NCBI GenBank assembly: GCA_003612285.1 | Contig: RAYE01000046.1 | Span: 1-49,159 of the forward strand | DNA: 49,159 bases | DNA from: a bacterium D16-51 | GTDB lineage: Bacteria > Bacillota > Clostridia > Lachnospirales > Lachnospiraceae | Direction: 5' to 3' | Shown here: positions 1 to 9,251 of the stretch, one piece after another | Layout of the letters: each line of letters starts with the position of its first letter | How positions within the stretch are numbered: the stretch's first letter is position 1 | Translations under genes and position numbers: made by a program | The notes under the pieces: model-generated | Databases searched by the model: none | What the model was told of the DNA's origin: nothing | Seen by the model: the letters and a program-made list of their open reading frames with translations, nothing else

Positions 1-3
1 CAG

Positions 4-2511
4 GTGGGAGGTATGGCGGTTTCATCCCGGCAGGGGGTGGAACTGTGCAAGTCTGGCAGGGCAGCGCACCTGGTTTTGTTCCCGCATAACCAGCGTGCAT
101 ATGGCATGGCATGCCGTCTTTTAAAGGAGGAGGGCAGGGCAGCAGTCATCCACCCTACCGGAACAGGGAAGTCTTTTATCGCATTCCGGTTTGTGCTCGA
201 CAATCCGGAGGCAGCGTTTCTCTGGCTGTCCCCAAGTAACTATATTTTCAGGACACAGTTAGAAAGTTTAAAGAAAGGACTGGAATGGCAGACACCGATA
301 AGGGAAGTCATGGAAGATGGTGGTATTTCTGAAAAAGAGGAACTTTTGAAATGTGTCCTGGAAAACACAGAGTTTATGACATATTCCCAGCTGGCGCTTT
401 CTGCGGGTTCGCTTTCAGAAAAGAAGCTGGATTATATTATCCTGGATGAATTTCACCGCTGTGGCGCTCCAGAGTGGGGCAGAGGGGTGCAGACACTCCT
501 TTCGGCGCACCCAGAGGCGAAGGTTTTGGGGCTGTCGGCTACAAATATACGCTATCTGGACGGGCAGAGGGACATGGCGGAGGAAATTTTCCATGGCTGC
601 GTTGCCTCAAAAATGACGCTTGGCGGGGCAGTGGCGGAAAAAATTTTGCCAGCGCCGCTTTATGTAATTTCTATGTATTCTTACCAAAAAGCACTGGCAA
701 GCATGGAAGAGCGCATAAAAAATGGCAGAGACCTATCTTTAAGGGAGCAGAATGAAGAACTTCTGGAAAAGCTGCGCAGAAGCCTGGAGCAGGCGGACGG
801 ACTGGATGCTGTTTTTGGGAAGTATATGGCAAATAAGGCTGGAAAATACATTGTTTTCTGTTCAGGGAAAAGCCATATGGAAGAGATGGTTTCCAGAGCT
901 GGTGAATGGTTCTGCCAGGTGGATAAAAATCCGCATATCTACTGCGTTTCCTGTGATAATCCAGGTGCAGGCGGGCAGTTTGAGGCATTCTGCACAGACG
1001 GCAGTAAACACTTAAAGCTTTTATACTGTATTGATATGTTGAATGAAGGCGTGCATGTGGGAGGCGTGGACGGAGTAATCCTGCTGCGCCCAACGGTTTC
1101 CCCGGCACTTTATCTACAACAGGTCGGGCGTGGCCTTGCCGTCGGCAGGGGGAGGGAAAAACAACCCATTATTTTTGATATTGTCAATAATTTTGAAAGC
1201 CTTTCTTCGATTGATTCCCTGCAGGGTGAATTTGGACAGGCGCTGGCTTTTGCGCAGTGTGGCAGAGGTGTAGCAGCAATGTGTCAGAATCCATTTTGTG
1301 TGGTGGATGAACTGCTGGACTGCAGGGCGATTTTCAATGCTATCCAAAGAAATCTCTCTTCGCCATGGGAAGTTTATTACCAGGAGGCACAAGCTTTTTA
1401 CCAAAGGGAAGGGCATCTGGAAGTAAAGAAACGGTACCTTACGGAAAGCGGCTTAAACCTTGGTGCATGGCTTCTGACACAGAGAAGGGTGCGTGCCGGG
1501 ACTGTGGCAGGAAATCTGGATGAAATACAGGTAAAAAGGCTGGATGCCATTGGGATGCGCTGGGAGGATAAAAAAATAAGGCAGTTTGAGGAAGGGCTTG
1601 CAGAACTCAAGCAGTTTGTGGCGGAAAACGGGCATGGGGACACAGGTGCGCATTATGTCACGGAAGATGGCTTCCCGCTTGGAAAGTGGCTCAGTGCCAT
1701 GCGTTCAAAGCAAAAAAGCGGCAGCCTGGAAGAAGGGGCTGTTAAAAAGCTGGAACAGGCCGGGATGGTCTGGGATGTCGGCGCATACCGCTGGGAGATG
1801 TATTTTCAGGCGGCAGAGGAATATAAAAGGAAGTTTGGCAGTTTAGAAATCCCGGCCCACTATGTTACAGAAGACGGGAAAAAGCTTGGAATATGGCTGA
1901 ATAACCAGAAAAGCTGTTACCAGAAAATGTATGGGAAAACTTCCCCGGCCGTGAAAGGGACAGAAGCAGAAAAAGCCCCGGGGAATGGAAGAAAACCAGG
2001 GCAGGGGCTTACAAAAGAACAGGCACAGAAGCTGGAAGGGCTTGGCGTCTGCTGGAGAAATGGGAAGCAGTGTGACAGGGAGGAAAGCCTGCCTAAGGAA
2101 AAGGAAAACTCCTGGGAATGCCGCTGCAGGCTGGCAGAAGCGTATTACAAAGAGCATGGAAACCTGGAGGTTTCACAGCAGTATGTGACAGAGGATGGGA
2201 TCTGGCTTGGAAAATGGATTTACATACAGAAAGTACAGTATAAGAAAGGCGTCCTGGAAAACTGGAAAAAGGAAAGGCTGGAAAAGGCAGGGGTTAATTT
2301 TCTGTCATCGTCAGAGTCTGCCTTTGAAAGGGGCTGCAGGGCATTGGAGGAGTATTCCAGGGCTGCATGTCCTAGGAAGATAACCAAGACAGCTGTTATG
2401 CCGGATGGTTACCGGCTTGGGGAATGGGTGTACCGGCAGAAAAGGAAGAAAAGGGCCGGGAAGCTGACAAAAGAGCAGGCAGAGAGGCTTGGAGCGCTTG
2501 GGGTGGAGTGA
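4..2511 (+). CDS. SF2 DEAD/DEAH helicase with five helicase-associated (HA) repeats
   Basis: An ATP-dependent superfamily II helicase, 835 residues if read from the GTG at 4. The Walker A loop HPTGTGKS is at about residues 50-57 and the motif II box DEFH at about 148-151. A second RecA-like domain with 'LLRPTVSPALYLQQVGRGLAVG' split between motifs V and VI follows near residue 360-385. From about residue 452 to the end there are five helicase-associated repeats, each with the pattern hydrophobic-x-Y-x(n)-G-L-x-(I/V)...G-x-x-LG-x-W...L...G. Homology to the family seems to begin near 'LFPHNQ' (residue 25), so the true start is uncertain; an ATG at 13 or a start upstream of the window are alternatives. 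The substrate is unknown; the repeats are believed to bind nucleic acid. It stands at the left border of the polysaccharide locus with no visible functional link to it. Confidence 0.85.
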   Translation: MGGMAVSSRQGVELCKSGRAAHLVLFPHNQRAYGMACRLLKEEGRAAVIHPTGTGKSFIAFRFVLDNPEAAFLWLSPSNYIFRTQLESLKKGLEWQTPIREVMEDGGISEKEELLKCVLENTEFMTYSQLALSAGSLSEKKLDYIILDEFHRCGAPEWGRGVQTLLSAHPEAKVLGLSATNIRYLDGQRDMAEEIFHGCVASKMTLGGAVAEKILPAPLYVISMYSYQKALASMEERIKNGRDLSLREQNEELLEKLRRSLEQADGLDAVFGKYMANKAGKYIVFCSGKSHMEEMVSRAGEWFCQVDKNPHIYCVSCDNPGAGGQFEAFCTDGSKHLKLLYCIDMLNEGVHVGGVDGVILLRPTVSPALYLQQVGRGLAVGRGREKQPIIFDIVNNFESLSSIDSLQGEFGQALAFAQCGRGVAAMCQNPFCVVDELLDCRAIFNAIQRNLSSPWEVYYQEAQAFYQREGHLEVKKRYLTESGLNLGAWLLTQRRVRAGTVAGNLDEIQVKRLDAIGMRWEDKKIRQFEEGLAELKQFVAENGHGDTGAHYVTEDGFPLGKWLSAMRSKQKSGSLEEGAVKKLEQAGMVWDVGAYRWEMYFQAAEEYKRKFGSLEIPAHYVTEDGKKLGIWLNNQKSCYQKMYGKTSPAVKGTEAEKAPGNGRKPGQGLTKEQAQKLEGLGVCWRNGKQCDREESLPKEKENSWECRCRLAEAYYKEHGNLEVSQQYVTEDGIWLGKWIYIQKVQYKKGVLENWKKERLEKAGVNFLSSSESAFERGCRALEEYSRAACPRKITKTAVMPDGYRLGEWVYRQKRKKRAGKLTKEQAERLGALGVE

Positions 2512-2617
2512 TACCAGCGTATTCCAGGAGGGCAGAATTTAGGCAGGTTTCCATATTCAGCCGGGGATACAGGTTCAGAGAAAACATTGCAGGCAGGGGG
2601 AAAGAAGGGAACAGAGG

Positions 2618-2857
2618 ATGACAGGCAGGGACAGGGGGAAATCCCCAGAGGTTGCAGGGAAAGAACACTGTATTTTATGTGGGCGGCTGACAGAGATTTT
2701 AAAAAATGGACCGGTGGCAGGGCGGGAATATTACATAGAAGGGGCAGGCCAGCTTTGCCGGGAATGTTACAGGGAGATGTATGCCCCGCCGCACAGGAGC
2801 GACATGGTACGGCTTGTGGACTTTTCTGGATTGGGAGGGAAAAGATGGGAGCCATAA
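2618..2857 (+). CDS. Small double-CxxC (zinc-ribbon-like) protein
   Basis: A 79-residue ORF not recognised as a known family. It carries two CxxC pairs, 'CILCG' near residue 18 and 'CRECY' near residue 50, spaced as in a small treble-clef or zinc-ribbon fold. Its last 13 bases overlap the start of the sugar-phosphate transferase gene, so the two are probably translationally coupled. The overlapping frame can be read as a long N-terminal extension of the transferase, but that extension has no transmembrane or family character, while this frame has paired cysteines. The ribosome site is weak. It could be a zinc-binding accessory protein or a chance ORF. Confidence 0.5.
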   Translation: MTGRDRGKSPEVAGKEHCILCGRLTEILKNGPVAGREYYIEGAGQLCRECYREMYAPPHRSDMVRLVDFSGLGGKRWEP

Positions 2858-4257
2858 AGCATGATATTGCCCTTCGTTTTGTTAAGGCGCTGGATGTTGT
2901 TCTGATGACTGTCCCGTTTGCATTGGCATGGCTGCTTTATTATGCAGGCAGGACTTGGTCGCCTTTTTATTTTAAAGGGGACTGGGCGGTGATTGGGCTT
3001 TTCCTTTTTCTGTATGCAGTGTTTGGGAAAGTATACGATGCCTTTTTAGTTTCCCTGAACCAGATGTTTGAAGCAGTGTACAGCCAGTCGCTGGCGGCTT
3101 TGTTTTCTGATTCTGTTATGTATGTTGTGGGCTGGCTTTTGACAAAGCGGCTGCCAAACCCGGTACCCTTGCTGGCTGCATTTTTCTGTCAGATAGTTCT
3201 TGCAATGATCTGGTTCCGGTTAGCAAACAGATGGTATTTTCGTGTATTTCCACCAAAAAAATCAGCGGTTATCTATGATATGAGGAATGGTTTGGAGCGC
3301 CTTGTGGAAGAGTATGGGCTGGCAAGGAAATTTGATATTCGGATAACGCTTGGGGCAGAAGAATGCCTTAGGGGAATTTCTGTGCTGGATGGGATGGATA
3401 CTGTATTTTTAAGCGGCATCCACAGCCATGACCGGAATATTATCCTGAAATACTGTATAGAGAAAGGGATTGAAGCATATGTAATCCCGCGGATTGGCGA
3501 TACGATTATGAGCGGTGCAAAGCAGATGCATATGTTCCACCTGCCGATGCTGCGCACAGGCAGGTACAGTCCATCCCCGGGGTATATGGCTGTAAAGAGG
3601 CTGGTGGATATTGTATTGTCGCTGGCCGCAGTCATAGTATTGTCCCCGGCATGGCTTATTACGGCTGTTGCTGTCAAGGCAGAAGATGGCGGGGATATTT
3701 TTTACCGTCAACGCCGTCTGACAAAAGATGGGAAAGAATTTGATGTGCTGAAATTCCGCAGTATGAAAATGGATGCGGAAGAGGATGGGGTTGCAAGGCT
3801 TTCCACTGGCGAGAATGATGAACGTTTGACGAGGACAGGGAAGATTATAAGGAAAGTTCGGTTGGACGAGCTTCCGCAGCTGTTTTGCATTTTACAAGGG
3901 AATATGAGCATTGTTGGACCAAGGCCGGAACGGCCGGAGATTGCACAGGTTTATGAAAAAGAGATGCCGGAGTTTAAGCTGCGTTTACAGGCAAAGGCGG
4001 GGCTGACTGGGTATGCGCAGGTTTATGGGAAATATAACACAACGCCATATGATAAATTGCAGATGGATTTGATGTATATTGCGCACCCGAGCCTTGTAGA
4101 AGATTTCAGGATTATGCTGGCTACAGTTAAGATTTTGTTTCTGCCAGAAAGTACAGAAGGCGTCTCAGGAGAGCAGATAAATGCTTTAACGGGTCAGGAG
4201 ATTGCTGTTTCAGGTGAAGAGGAAGCCAGACCATGTTGCATAAGAGAGAGGAAGTAA
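2845..4257 (+). CDS. Polyprenyl glycosylphosphotransferase (priming sugar-phosphate transferase)
   Basis: Transfers a sugar 1-phosphate from a nucleotide sugar to undecaprenyl phosphate, the first step of repeat-unit assembly, at the inner face of the membrane. At 470 residues it fits the WbaP/WcaJ-type family. It has four N-terminal membrane segments in the first ~130 residues, a CoA-binding-like middle region, a membrane hairpin at 'VDIVLSLAAVIVLSPAW', and then the catalytic Bac_transf domain with 'FDVLKFRSM', 'RKVRLDELPQL', 'MSIVGPRPERPE' and 'AGLTGYAQVYG'. The ATG at 2845 was chosen because GGGAGGGA stands 5 bases upstream and the membrane region begins right after it. It opens the polysaccharide locus. 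The sugar transferred cannot be read from sequence. Confidence 0.93.
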   Translation: MGAIKHDIALRFVKALDVVLMTVPFALAWLLYYAGRTWSPFYFKGDWAVIGLFLFLYAVFGKVYDAFLVSLNQMFEAVYSQSLAALFSDSVMYVVGWLLTKRLPNPVPLLAAFFCQIVLAMIWFRLANRWYFRVFPPKKSAVIYDMRNGLERLVEEYGLARKFDIRITLGAEECLRGISVLDGMDTVFLSGIHSHDRNIILKYCIEKGIEAYVIPRIGDTIMSGAKQMHMFHLPMLRTGRYSPSPGYMAVKRLVDIVLSLAAVIVLSPAWLITAVAVKAEDGGDIFYRQRRLTKDGKEFDVLKFRSMKMDAEEDGVARLSTGENDERLTRTGKIIRKVRLDELPQLFCILQGNMSIVGPRPERPEIAQVYEKEMPEFKLRLQAKAGLTGYAQVYGKYNTTPYDKLQMDLMYIAHPSLVEDFRIMLATVKILFLPESTEGVSGEQINALTGQEIAVSGEEEARPCCIRERK

Positions 4258-4263
4258 TGAAAG

Positions 4264-5031
4264 ATGCTGGTTAGTGTAATTATGCCGACTTATAACTGCG
4301 GTAAATATCTTGGGCAGTCGATTGAGTCCGTTGTATCACAGACTGTAGGGGACTGGGAGATTCAGATTGTAGATGACTGTAGCACAGATCATACAGCTGA
4401 GGTAGCAAAAAATTATATCAGGAAATATCCCAATATTCATTATTACTGCCTTCCAAAGAACAGCGGGCCTGCCGCTGCCCGGACAGAGGCAATGAAACGT
4501 GCCTCGGGAAAATATATTGCATTTCTTGACAGCGATGATTTATGGATGCCGGAAAAACTGGAAAAGCAGATTACATTTATGGAAAAAGAGGGGGCTGAAT
4601 TTAGCTGTACGGCGTACAGGCAGATAGATGAAGAGGGAAACGACCTTCACAAAGTTATCGTTCCGCCCAAAAAGATTAATTATAAGAAGTGTGTTTATTT
4701 TTCCAATCCAATTGGCAATCTTACCGTTATGTACGACCAGGAAGCGCTTGGGAAGTTTCGGGTTCCGGATATTAAGAAACGGAATGATTTTGCATTGTGG
4801 CTGCAGGTTTTAAAGAAAACAGAATATTGTTTTGGGATGGAAGAAGTGCTTGGGATATACCGAAAGGGAAGGGCTGGTTCTGTCAGCAGCAAAAAGCTGT
4901 CGCAGGCAAAATACCATTGGCAGCTTTACCATGAAATAGAGGGGCATAATGTGTTTAGAAGCATATTTGAAGTTGGATGTTGGGGAATCACAAAAGGGAT
5001 TGGTATTGGGGTAGATAAAAGAGAAATGTAA
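4264..5031 (+). CDS. GT2 family glycosyltransferase
   Basis: A 255-residue inverting GT-A glycosyltransferase. The N-terminus 'MLVSVIMPTYNCGKYLGQSI' is the nucleotide-binding start of the family, 'IVDDCSTDHT' follows, and the metal-binding DxD appears as 'FLDSDDLWMPEKL' near residue 88. It is short for the family and ends soon after the acceptor-side region, with no C-terminal membrane segments. It starts 6 bases after the priming transferase stop, with GAGAGGAAG as ribosome site, so the two are in one operon. Its likely job is adding an early sugar to the lipid-linked precursor. Donor and linkage are unknown. Confidence 0.9.
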   Translation: MLVSVIMPTYNCGKYLGQSIESVVSQTVGDWEIQIVDDCSTDHTAEVAKNYIRKYPNIHYYCLPKNSGPAAARTEAMKRASGKYIAFLDSDDLWMPEKLEKQITFMEKEGAEFSCTAYRQIDEEGNDLHKVIVPPKKINYKKCVYFSNPIGNLTVMYDQEALGKFRVPDIKKRNDFALWLQVLKKTEYCFGMEEVLGIYRKGRAGSVSSKKLSQAKYHWQLYHEIEGHNVFRSIFEVGCWGITKGIGIGVDKREM

Positions 5032-5060
5032 GGATAAAAGAAGAAAGAATGAGGCACATT

Positions 5061-6098
5061 ATGGCGAAGGCTGGGATAATAGGACATTTTGGATATGGAA
5101 AAGAATTGGCAAATGGACAGACGATTAAGACAAAAACCGTTACAGGGGAATTAAGAAAGCAGCTGGGTAGAGAGAATGTAATTACCTTGGACACGGGTGG
5201 CGGGATAAAAAAACTTTTTATCATACTTCTGAAGTGTATCCGTGTTTTAAAAATGGCAGATAATGTTATTATTATGCCGGCATATAAGGGATTAAGAATA
5301 TTAGCGCCATATATTTCTTTTTTTAACTTTTTTGAAAAGAAAAAAATTCATTATATTGTGATTGGCGGATGGCTTCCGGAATATTTGGAAAAGCATATTA
5401 TTGTCAGAAGATGCTTAAAGTTATTTCATGGTATTTATGTGGAAACAGAAGCCATGAAACGGAAATTGGAAAGGCAAAAGTTTAATAATGTTGTTGTACT
5501 GCCAAATAGTAAAGATATTTGTGTATTGGCAGAATCTGAGTTAAAAGATATAAAAGAGAGACCATATAGATTGTGTACATTTTCTCGCGTAATGAAAGAA
5601 AAAGGAATTGAAGAGGCTGTATATGCGGTAGAATGTATTAATAAATTATGTGGAAAAGTAATTTATACATTAGATATATATGGACAAATAGAAAAAGGAT
5701 ATTTGGAAAGGTTTGAACGCATATTGAAAGAAAATGAAAGCTATATCCGTTATAAAGGGGTTATTCCATCCCGAAAAAGTGTTGAGATATTAAGTGGTTA
5801 TTATTTACTTTTGTTTCCGACATACTACAAAGGGGAAGGATTTGCCGGGACTTTAATTGATGCTTTTTCAGCGGGCTTACCTGTTGTTGCTTCGGATTGG
5901 AAATATAATTCTGAAATAGTTACTGCAGAAGTGGGTTTTTTATATAGTTACAGGGAAAGAAAACAGCTTGTCGATTTGCTGGTGAAATTATATGAGAATA
6001 ACGAATTAGTGAATGGAAAAAGGATGGCCTGTCTCCGTAAGGCAAAAGAGTTTTCTGTAGAGAGTGTTATTTCGGTTTTTTGTAAATATTTGGACTGA
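5061..6098 (+). CDS. GT4-type glycosyltransferase
   Basis: A cytosolic GT-B fold glycosyltransferase of about 345 residues. The C-terminal Glycos_transf_1 half is clear: 'CTFSRVMKEKGIEEAVYAV' begins the nucleotide-sugar domain, 'LLLFPTYYKGEGFAGTLIDAF' carries the donor-binding E-x7-D/E element, and 'AGLPVVASDWKYNSEIV' follows. The ATG at 5061 is preferred over the one at 5049 because GAGG lies six bases upstream; the longer form adds only four residues. The base composition is much more AT-rich than the helicase and priming genes to the left, a first sign that the locus is mosaic. Donor sugar unknown. Confidence 0.85.
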   Translation: MAKAGIIGHFGYGKELANGQTIKTKTVTGELRKQLGRENVITLDTGGGIKKLFIILLKCIRVLKMADNVIIMPAYKGLRILAPYISFFNFFEKKKIHYIVIGGWLPEYLEKHIIVRRCLKLFHGIYVETEAMKRKLERQKFNNVVVLPNSKDICVLAESELKDIKERPYRLCTFSRVMKEKGIEEAVYAVECINKLCGKVIYTLDIYGQIEKGYLERFERILKENESYIRYKGVIPSRKSVEILSGYYLLLFPTYYKGEGFAGTLIDAFSAGLPVVASDWKYNSEIVTAEVGFLYSYRERKQLVDLLVKLYENNELVNGKRMACLRKAKEFSVESVISVFCKYLD

Positions 6099-6122
6099 GG
6101 CGTGCCTGAAAAGGAGAAAGTT

Positions 6123-7022
6123 ATGGCAGTATCTTTTTACAAGGTGAAAAAGTGGTATAAGATGTTGGCAGGGAAAAGCATATCCCATGTCAGCCAGGGA
6201 AGAGGGCAAAGATTTTCAAAAGAAACAATAGGTGGTTATTATAATGATTTAACTGGAAAAGTTCTGTATAGGGATAAAAAGGTATTGATACCAAAATCTT
6301 ATGTAGATACTGGCGAGCATATTTTTTTCCCAATAGAAATATTTCAATTTGGTCTTGGTGCATATGATTTATATTTGGCTGATAGAAAGAAAAATTATAA
6401 GGAGAAAGTGTTAGCTTGTGCGGATTGGGCTGTAAAATGTCAACAGGAGAATGGGGGATGGAGTACATTTTCTTATGCAAATAAAAAGCATCCGTATTCT
6501 TCAATGGCACAGGGAGAAGGGATTTCACTATTAGTCAGGGCATACATTTTAGAAAAAAAAGAAAATTATAGAATTGCTGCGGTAAAGGCGAAAAAATTTA
6601 TGCTGCTTCCTATAGAAAATGGCGGGACAACATTGTATCAGGGGGATGATGTATATTTGTATGAGTTTACATATGAACCGTTGGTGCTTAATGGCTGGGT
6701 TTTCTCTTTATGGGGATTACTTGATTATTTAAAAGTATTTGATGATGATTCTGCCCAAATGATTTATAACAAATCGTTACAGACAATGAAAAAAACATTA
6801 CCGCAGTTTGATGCCGGTTTCTGGAGCAGGTATGAATTGGGAAAGCGGATAAGCAGTCCATTTTACCATAAATTGCTTATAAGCCAATTGGAAGTAATGT
6901 ATGAATTGACTGGTGAAAAAATTTTTAGGGATTATGCAGATAAATTTGACGCCTATAATAGGAACTTTATTTATAGATATCTGGCGTTTTTAATAAAAGC
7001 ATTGCAAAAAATATTTGAATAG
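6123..7022 (+). CDS. D-glucuronyl C5-epimerase-like (GLCE C-terminal family) protein
   Basis: A 299-residue soluble protein that resembles the C-terminal alpha/alpha-barrel domain of heparan D-glucuronyl C5-epimerase. The hallmark 'SSMAQGEGISLLVRAY' is present, followed by 'LYEFTYEPLVLNGWVFSLWG' and 'SSPFYHKLLISQLEVMYELT', which match in order the animal enzyme's AMAQGQ, VLNG and YH..HI.QL segments. Tyrosines occur at the places of catalytic tyrosines, in 'SRYELG' and 'FYHKLL'. These enzymes invert C5 of glucuronic acid to give iduronic acid, usually in the polymer. No signal peptide is visible, so it would act in the cytoplasm on a lipid-linked chain, or not be an epimerase at all. The ATG at 6123 follows AAGGAGAAAG; an upstream GTG at 6102 has no ribosome site. 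The family match rests on my recognition of motifs only. Confidence 0.75.
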   Translation: MAVSFYKVKKWYKMLAGKSISHVSQGRGQRFSKETIGGYYNDLTGKVLYRDKKVLIPKSYVDTGEHIFFPIEIFQFGLGAYDLYLADRKKNYKEKVLACADWAVKCQQENGGWSTFSYANKKHPYSSMAQGEGISLLVRAYILEKKENYRIAAVKAKKFMLLPIENGGTTLYQGDDVYLYEFTYEPLVLNGWVFSLWGLLDYLKVFDDDSAQMIYNKSLQTMKKTLPQFDAGFWSRYELGKRISSPFYHKLLISQLEVMYELTGEKIFRDYADKFDAYNRNFIYRYLAFLIKALQKIFE

Positions 7023-7033
7023 GAGCGTTTTTA

Positions 7034-8137
7034 ATGAAACGGTTACTTTGTATTGTTGGAGGAATGAATGCTGGAGGGGCAGAAACATATTTGATGAAGC
7101 TTTTAAGGCAGTTGGACAGGGAAAATTACCATATAGATTTTTGTGTAATGATTTGTGGGGAAGGATATTATGATAAAGAAATAAAAGAGTTGGGAGGAAA
7201 AATATTTCATGTTCCACCTAAAACCCGAAATCCTGTTAAGTCATTTTGGGCTATTAGAAAAATTGTCCAAGATGGGCAATATAAAAGCGTTTTAAGGATT
7301 TCACAGAATTCTTTATCGTGCATGGAACTATATGCAGCAAAGTTAGGGGGAGCAAAAAAATTATGTTTCCGTTCTAGTAATTCAGATACATGTGGTAATT
7401 TTTGGGCTTATTTGATACATGTTGTTTTTAAGCCGTGGCTTAATGTAATTGCAAACGTAAAAATTGCGCCATCTACAGAAGCTGGCGTATTTATGTTTGG
7501 TAAAAGACAGGTTAAGAGAAATAGAGTTTTCTTTTTGCGTAATGCCATTGATTTAAAAGAATTTACCTATAATAAGGCAGTAAGGGAAAAATACAGGGCG
7601 GAGTTAGGGATAAGAGGAAAATATGTAATCGGACATGTAGGAAGGTTTGCCAGGCAAAAAAATCATTCTTTTCTTTTAGATGTTTTTTCAGAGGTTCATA
7701 AAAGAAACAGGAATGCTGCCCTGATTCTTGTTGGGGATGGTGAATTGCAAAAAGAGATAAAAGAAAAAGTATCGTGTCTGCGGTTGGAAAATAGTGTTAT
7801 TTTCCTTGGAGTCAGAAAGGATATTGCAGAACTTATGAATGCTATGGATTTGTTTTTGCTGCCATCTTTGTATGAAGGGATGCCAAACGCTTTGATTGAA
7901 GCACAAGCGGTTGGACTACCCTGTATTTCTTCAAGTAATATAACAAGAGAAGCAAATATTACAGGTATGGTTCGGTATATTTCATTAGAGAAACCAGAGA
8001 AATGGATTAGAGATATTGTGTGCAGGATGGAACAGGGAAGTATAAGCCGGAAAAGTATGGAAGATCAGTATAAAGAGCATGGTTATGATATTGAGAGTGC
8101 GTGCAGGATTTTTGAAAAACTGGTATTTATGAAATAA
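7034..8137 (+). CDS. GT4 family glycosyltransferase
   Basis: A 367-residue retaining GT-B glycosyltransferase. The N-terminal acceptor domain opens with 'VGGMNAGGAETYLMKLL', the classic glycine-rich loop of the family. The C-terminal donor domain has 'IGHVGRFARQKNHSFLLDVF', 'LVGDGELQKEI', 'VIFLGVRKDIAELMNAMDLF' and 'LPSLYEGMPNALIEAQAVGLP', which includes the E-x7-E signature. It starts 12 bases after the epimerase-like gene with TAGGAG as ribosome site. It most resembles EpsF/WecX-type glycosyltransferases of Gram-positive exopolysaccharide clusters. Sugar donor and acceptor are not known. Confidence 0.92.
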   Translation: MKRLLCIVGGMNAGGAETYLMKLLRQLDRENYHIDFCVMICGEGYYDKEIKELGGKIFHVPPKTRNPVKSFWAIRKIVQDGQYKSVLRISQNSLSCMELYAAKLGGAKKLCFRSSNSDTCGNFWAYLIHVVFKPWLNVIANVKIAPSTEAGVFMFGKRQVKRNRVFFLRNAIDLKEFTYNKAVREKYRAELGIRGKYVIGHVGRFARQKNHSFLLDVFSEVHKRNRNAALILVGDGELQKEIKEKVSCLRLENSVIFLGVRKDIAELMNAMDLFLLPSLYEGMPNALIEAQAVGLPCISSSNITREANITGMVRYISLEKPEKWIRDIVCRMEQGSISRKSMEDQYKEHGYDIESACRIFEKLVFMK

Positions 8138-8153
8138 GTACAGGGGAATAGCA

Positions 8154-9230
8154 ATGTTGGTATATATATTTAATTTTGTTTTAATTGTTTTCTGGGGAAA
8201 TTTACTGAAAGATAAAAGGATATCTACAATAGTTATCTTGTTCCAGATGTTTCTCATACTGGCATTAGGGGATATTTCGCTTGGGGTGGATTCACCGACA
8301 TATTCTGCAGGGTATGAATATATTGCACAGTTAAGTTTTGGGGATATGTTAAGCAGGTTGAATGTAGTAAGTCTGGCAGAATTGAAGTATCCATATGCAT
8401 TTGAAAGCGGATATGTATTTTTGAACTGGGTGGCTTCCCATTTGGGGTTGGGATTTAAAGGCTTCTTGGTAGTTATTTCAGCTTTCATGATGTTTTCTGT
8501 TGGCAGATTTGTTATAAAATATGCTGAAAAACCCTGGTTAAGTTTATTGCTGTATGTTTCATTGGGATTTTTTACATATGATTTTGGGATATTGAGGCAG
8601 GCGATTGCTTTGCATATTTTATTGTTTTCATTTCCGGCTATCACTGAAAGGAAATTTAAAAAATTTTTATGTTATGTTGTATTGGCATACTTTATTCATA
8701 GAACAGCTGTTATTTTTATTCCTGTCTACTTTTTTGTAAATAAAAGGTTTACTAAAAATACAATTGCAGTTACATTTTTTGGGGACATTGCGTTAGCAGC
8801 AGTTATGCCATTGCTGTTAAAGTTTATAATATTTCCGATATTTGCTTTTATGGGAAAAGGGAGTTATGAAAAAAGTGCCGTTTTTTCCATTAATAACCTG
8901 ATTATATTGATGTTTGCAATTATGGTTCTGTTGTTTGTTTTTGTTGATTTAAAGCAATGTCAAAGTGATGTTTGGAGAATCATTTTGTGGGCCTTTGCAT
9001 TTTCTGTTTTTGTGGAAATAGCGGGATGTTATGTTGAAGTAATCGGGAGAATAATACAGTATTATTATATTTGTGTTATATTATTGATTCCAAAAGTGCT
9101 TTATAACTATAAGGAGCGGAATACAAAAATAATTGTGAGCTTTTTATTAGTATTTTTACTTTTGGGATTTTATATGCATTCTTTAAGCGAAAGTACGCTT
9201 GTGCCATATAAAGTATTTTTTAAAGCATAA
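8154..9230 (+). CDS. EpsG-type polysaccharide polymerase (membrane protein)
   Basis: A 358-residue multipass membrane protein with about ten hydrophobic segments. It matches the EpsG family in length, in the 'GVDSPTYSAGYEYI' element near residue 45, and in the 'FTYDFGILRQAIALHI' motif near residue 140; the arginine-glutamine pair in the latter is typical. EpsG proteins stand in the place of Wzy polymerases and are thought to join lipid-linked repeat units on the outer face of the membrane. It follows the GT4 gene by 16 bases and has AGGGGAATAG as ribosome site. The gene is very AT-rich. Confidence 0.85.
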   Translation: MLVYIFNFVLIVFWGNLLKDKRISTIVILFQMFLILALGDISLGVDSPTYSAGYEYIAQLSFGDMLSRLNVVSLAELKYPYAFESGYVFLNWVASHLGLGFKGFLVVISAFMMFSVGRFVIKYAEKPWLSLLLYVSLGFFTYDFGILRQAIALHILLFSFPAITERKFKKFLCYVVLAYFIHRTAVIFIPVYFFVNKRFTKNTIAVTFFGDIALAAVMPLLLKFIIFPIFAFMGKGSYEKSAVFSINNLIILMFAIMVLLFVFVDLKQCQSDVWRIILWAFAFSVFVEIAGCYVEVIGRIIQYYYICVILLIPKVLYNYKERNTKIIVSFLLVFLLLGFYMHSLSESTLVPYKVFFKA

Positions 9231-9251
9231 AGAAATGGAGGAATCCGGCAT

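Noticed and set aside
2587-2844. N-terminal extension of the priming transferase
   Set aside because: The open frame upstream of 2845 has no family or membrane character, overlaps the double-CxxC ORF, and the ribosome site GGGAGGGA points to 2845.
7985-8644. A 219-codon open frame on the minus strand
   Set aside because: It covers the EpsG gene and the end of a GT4 gene, both clear by motif; no ribosome site.
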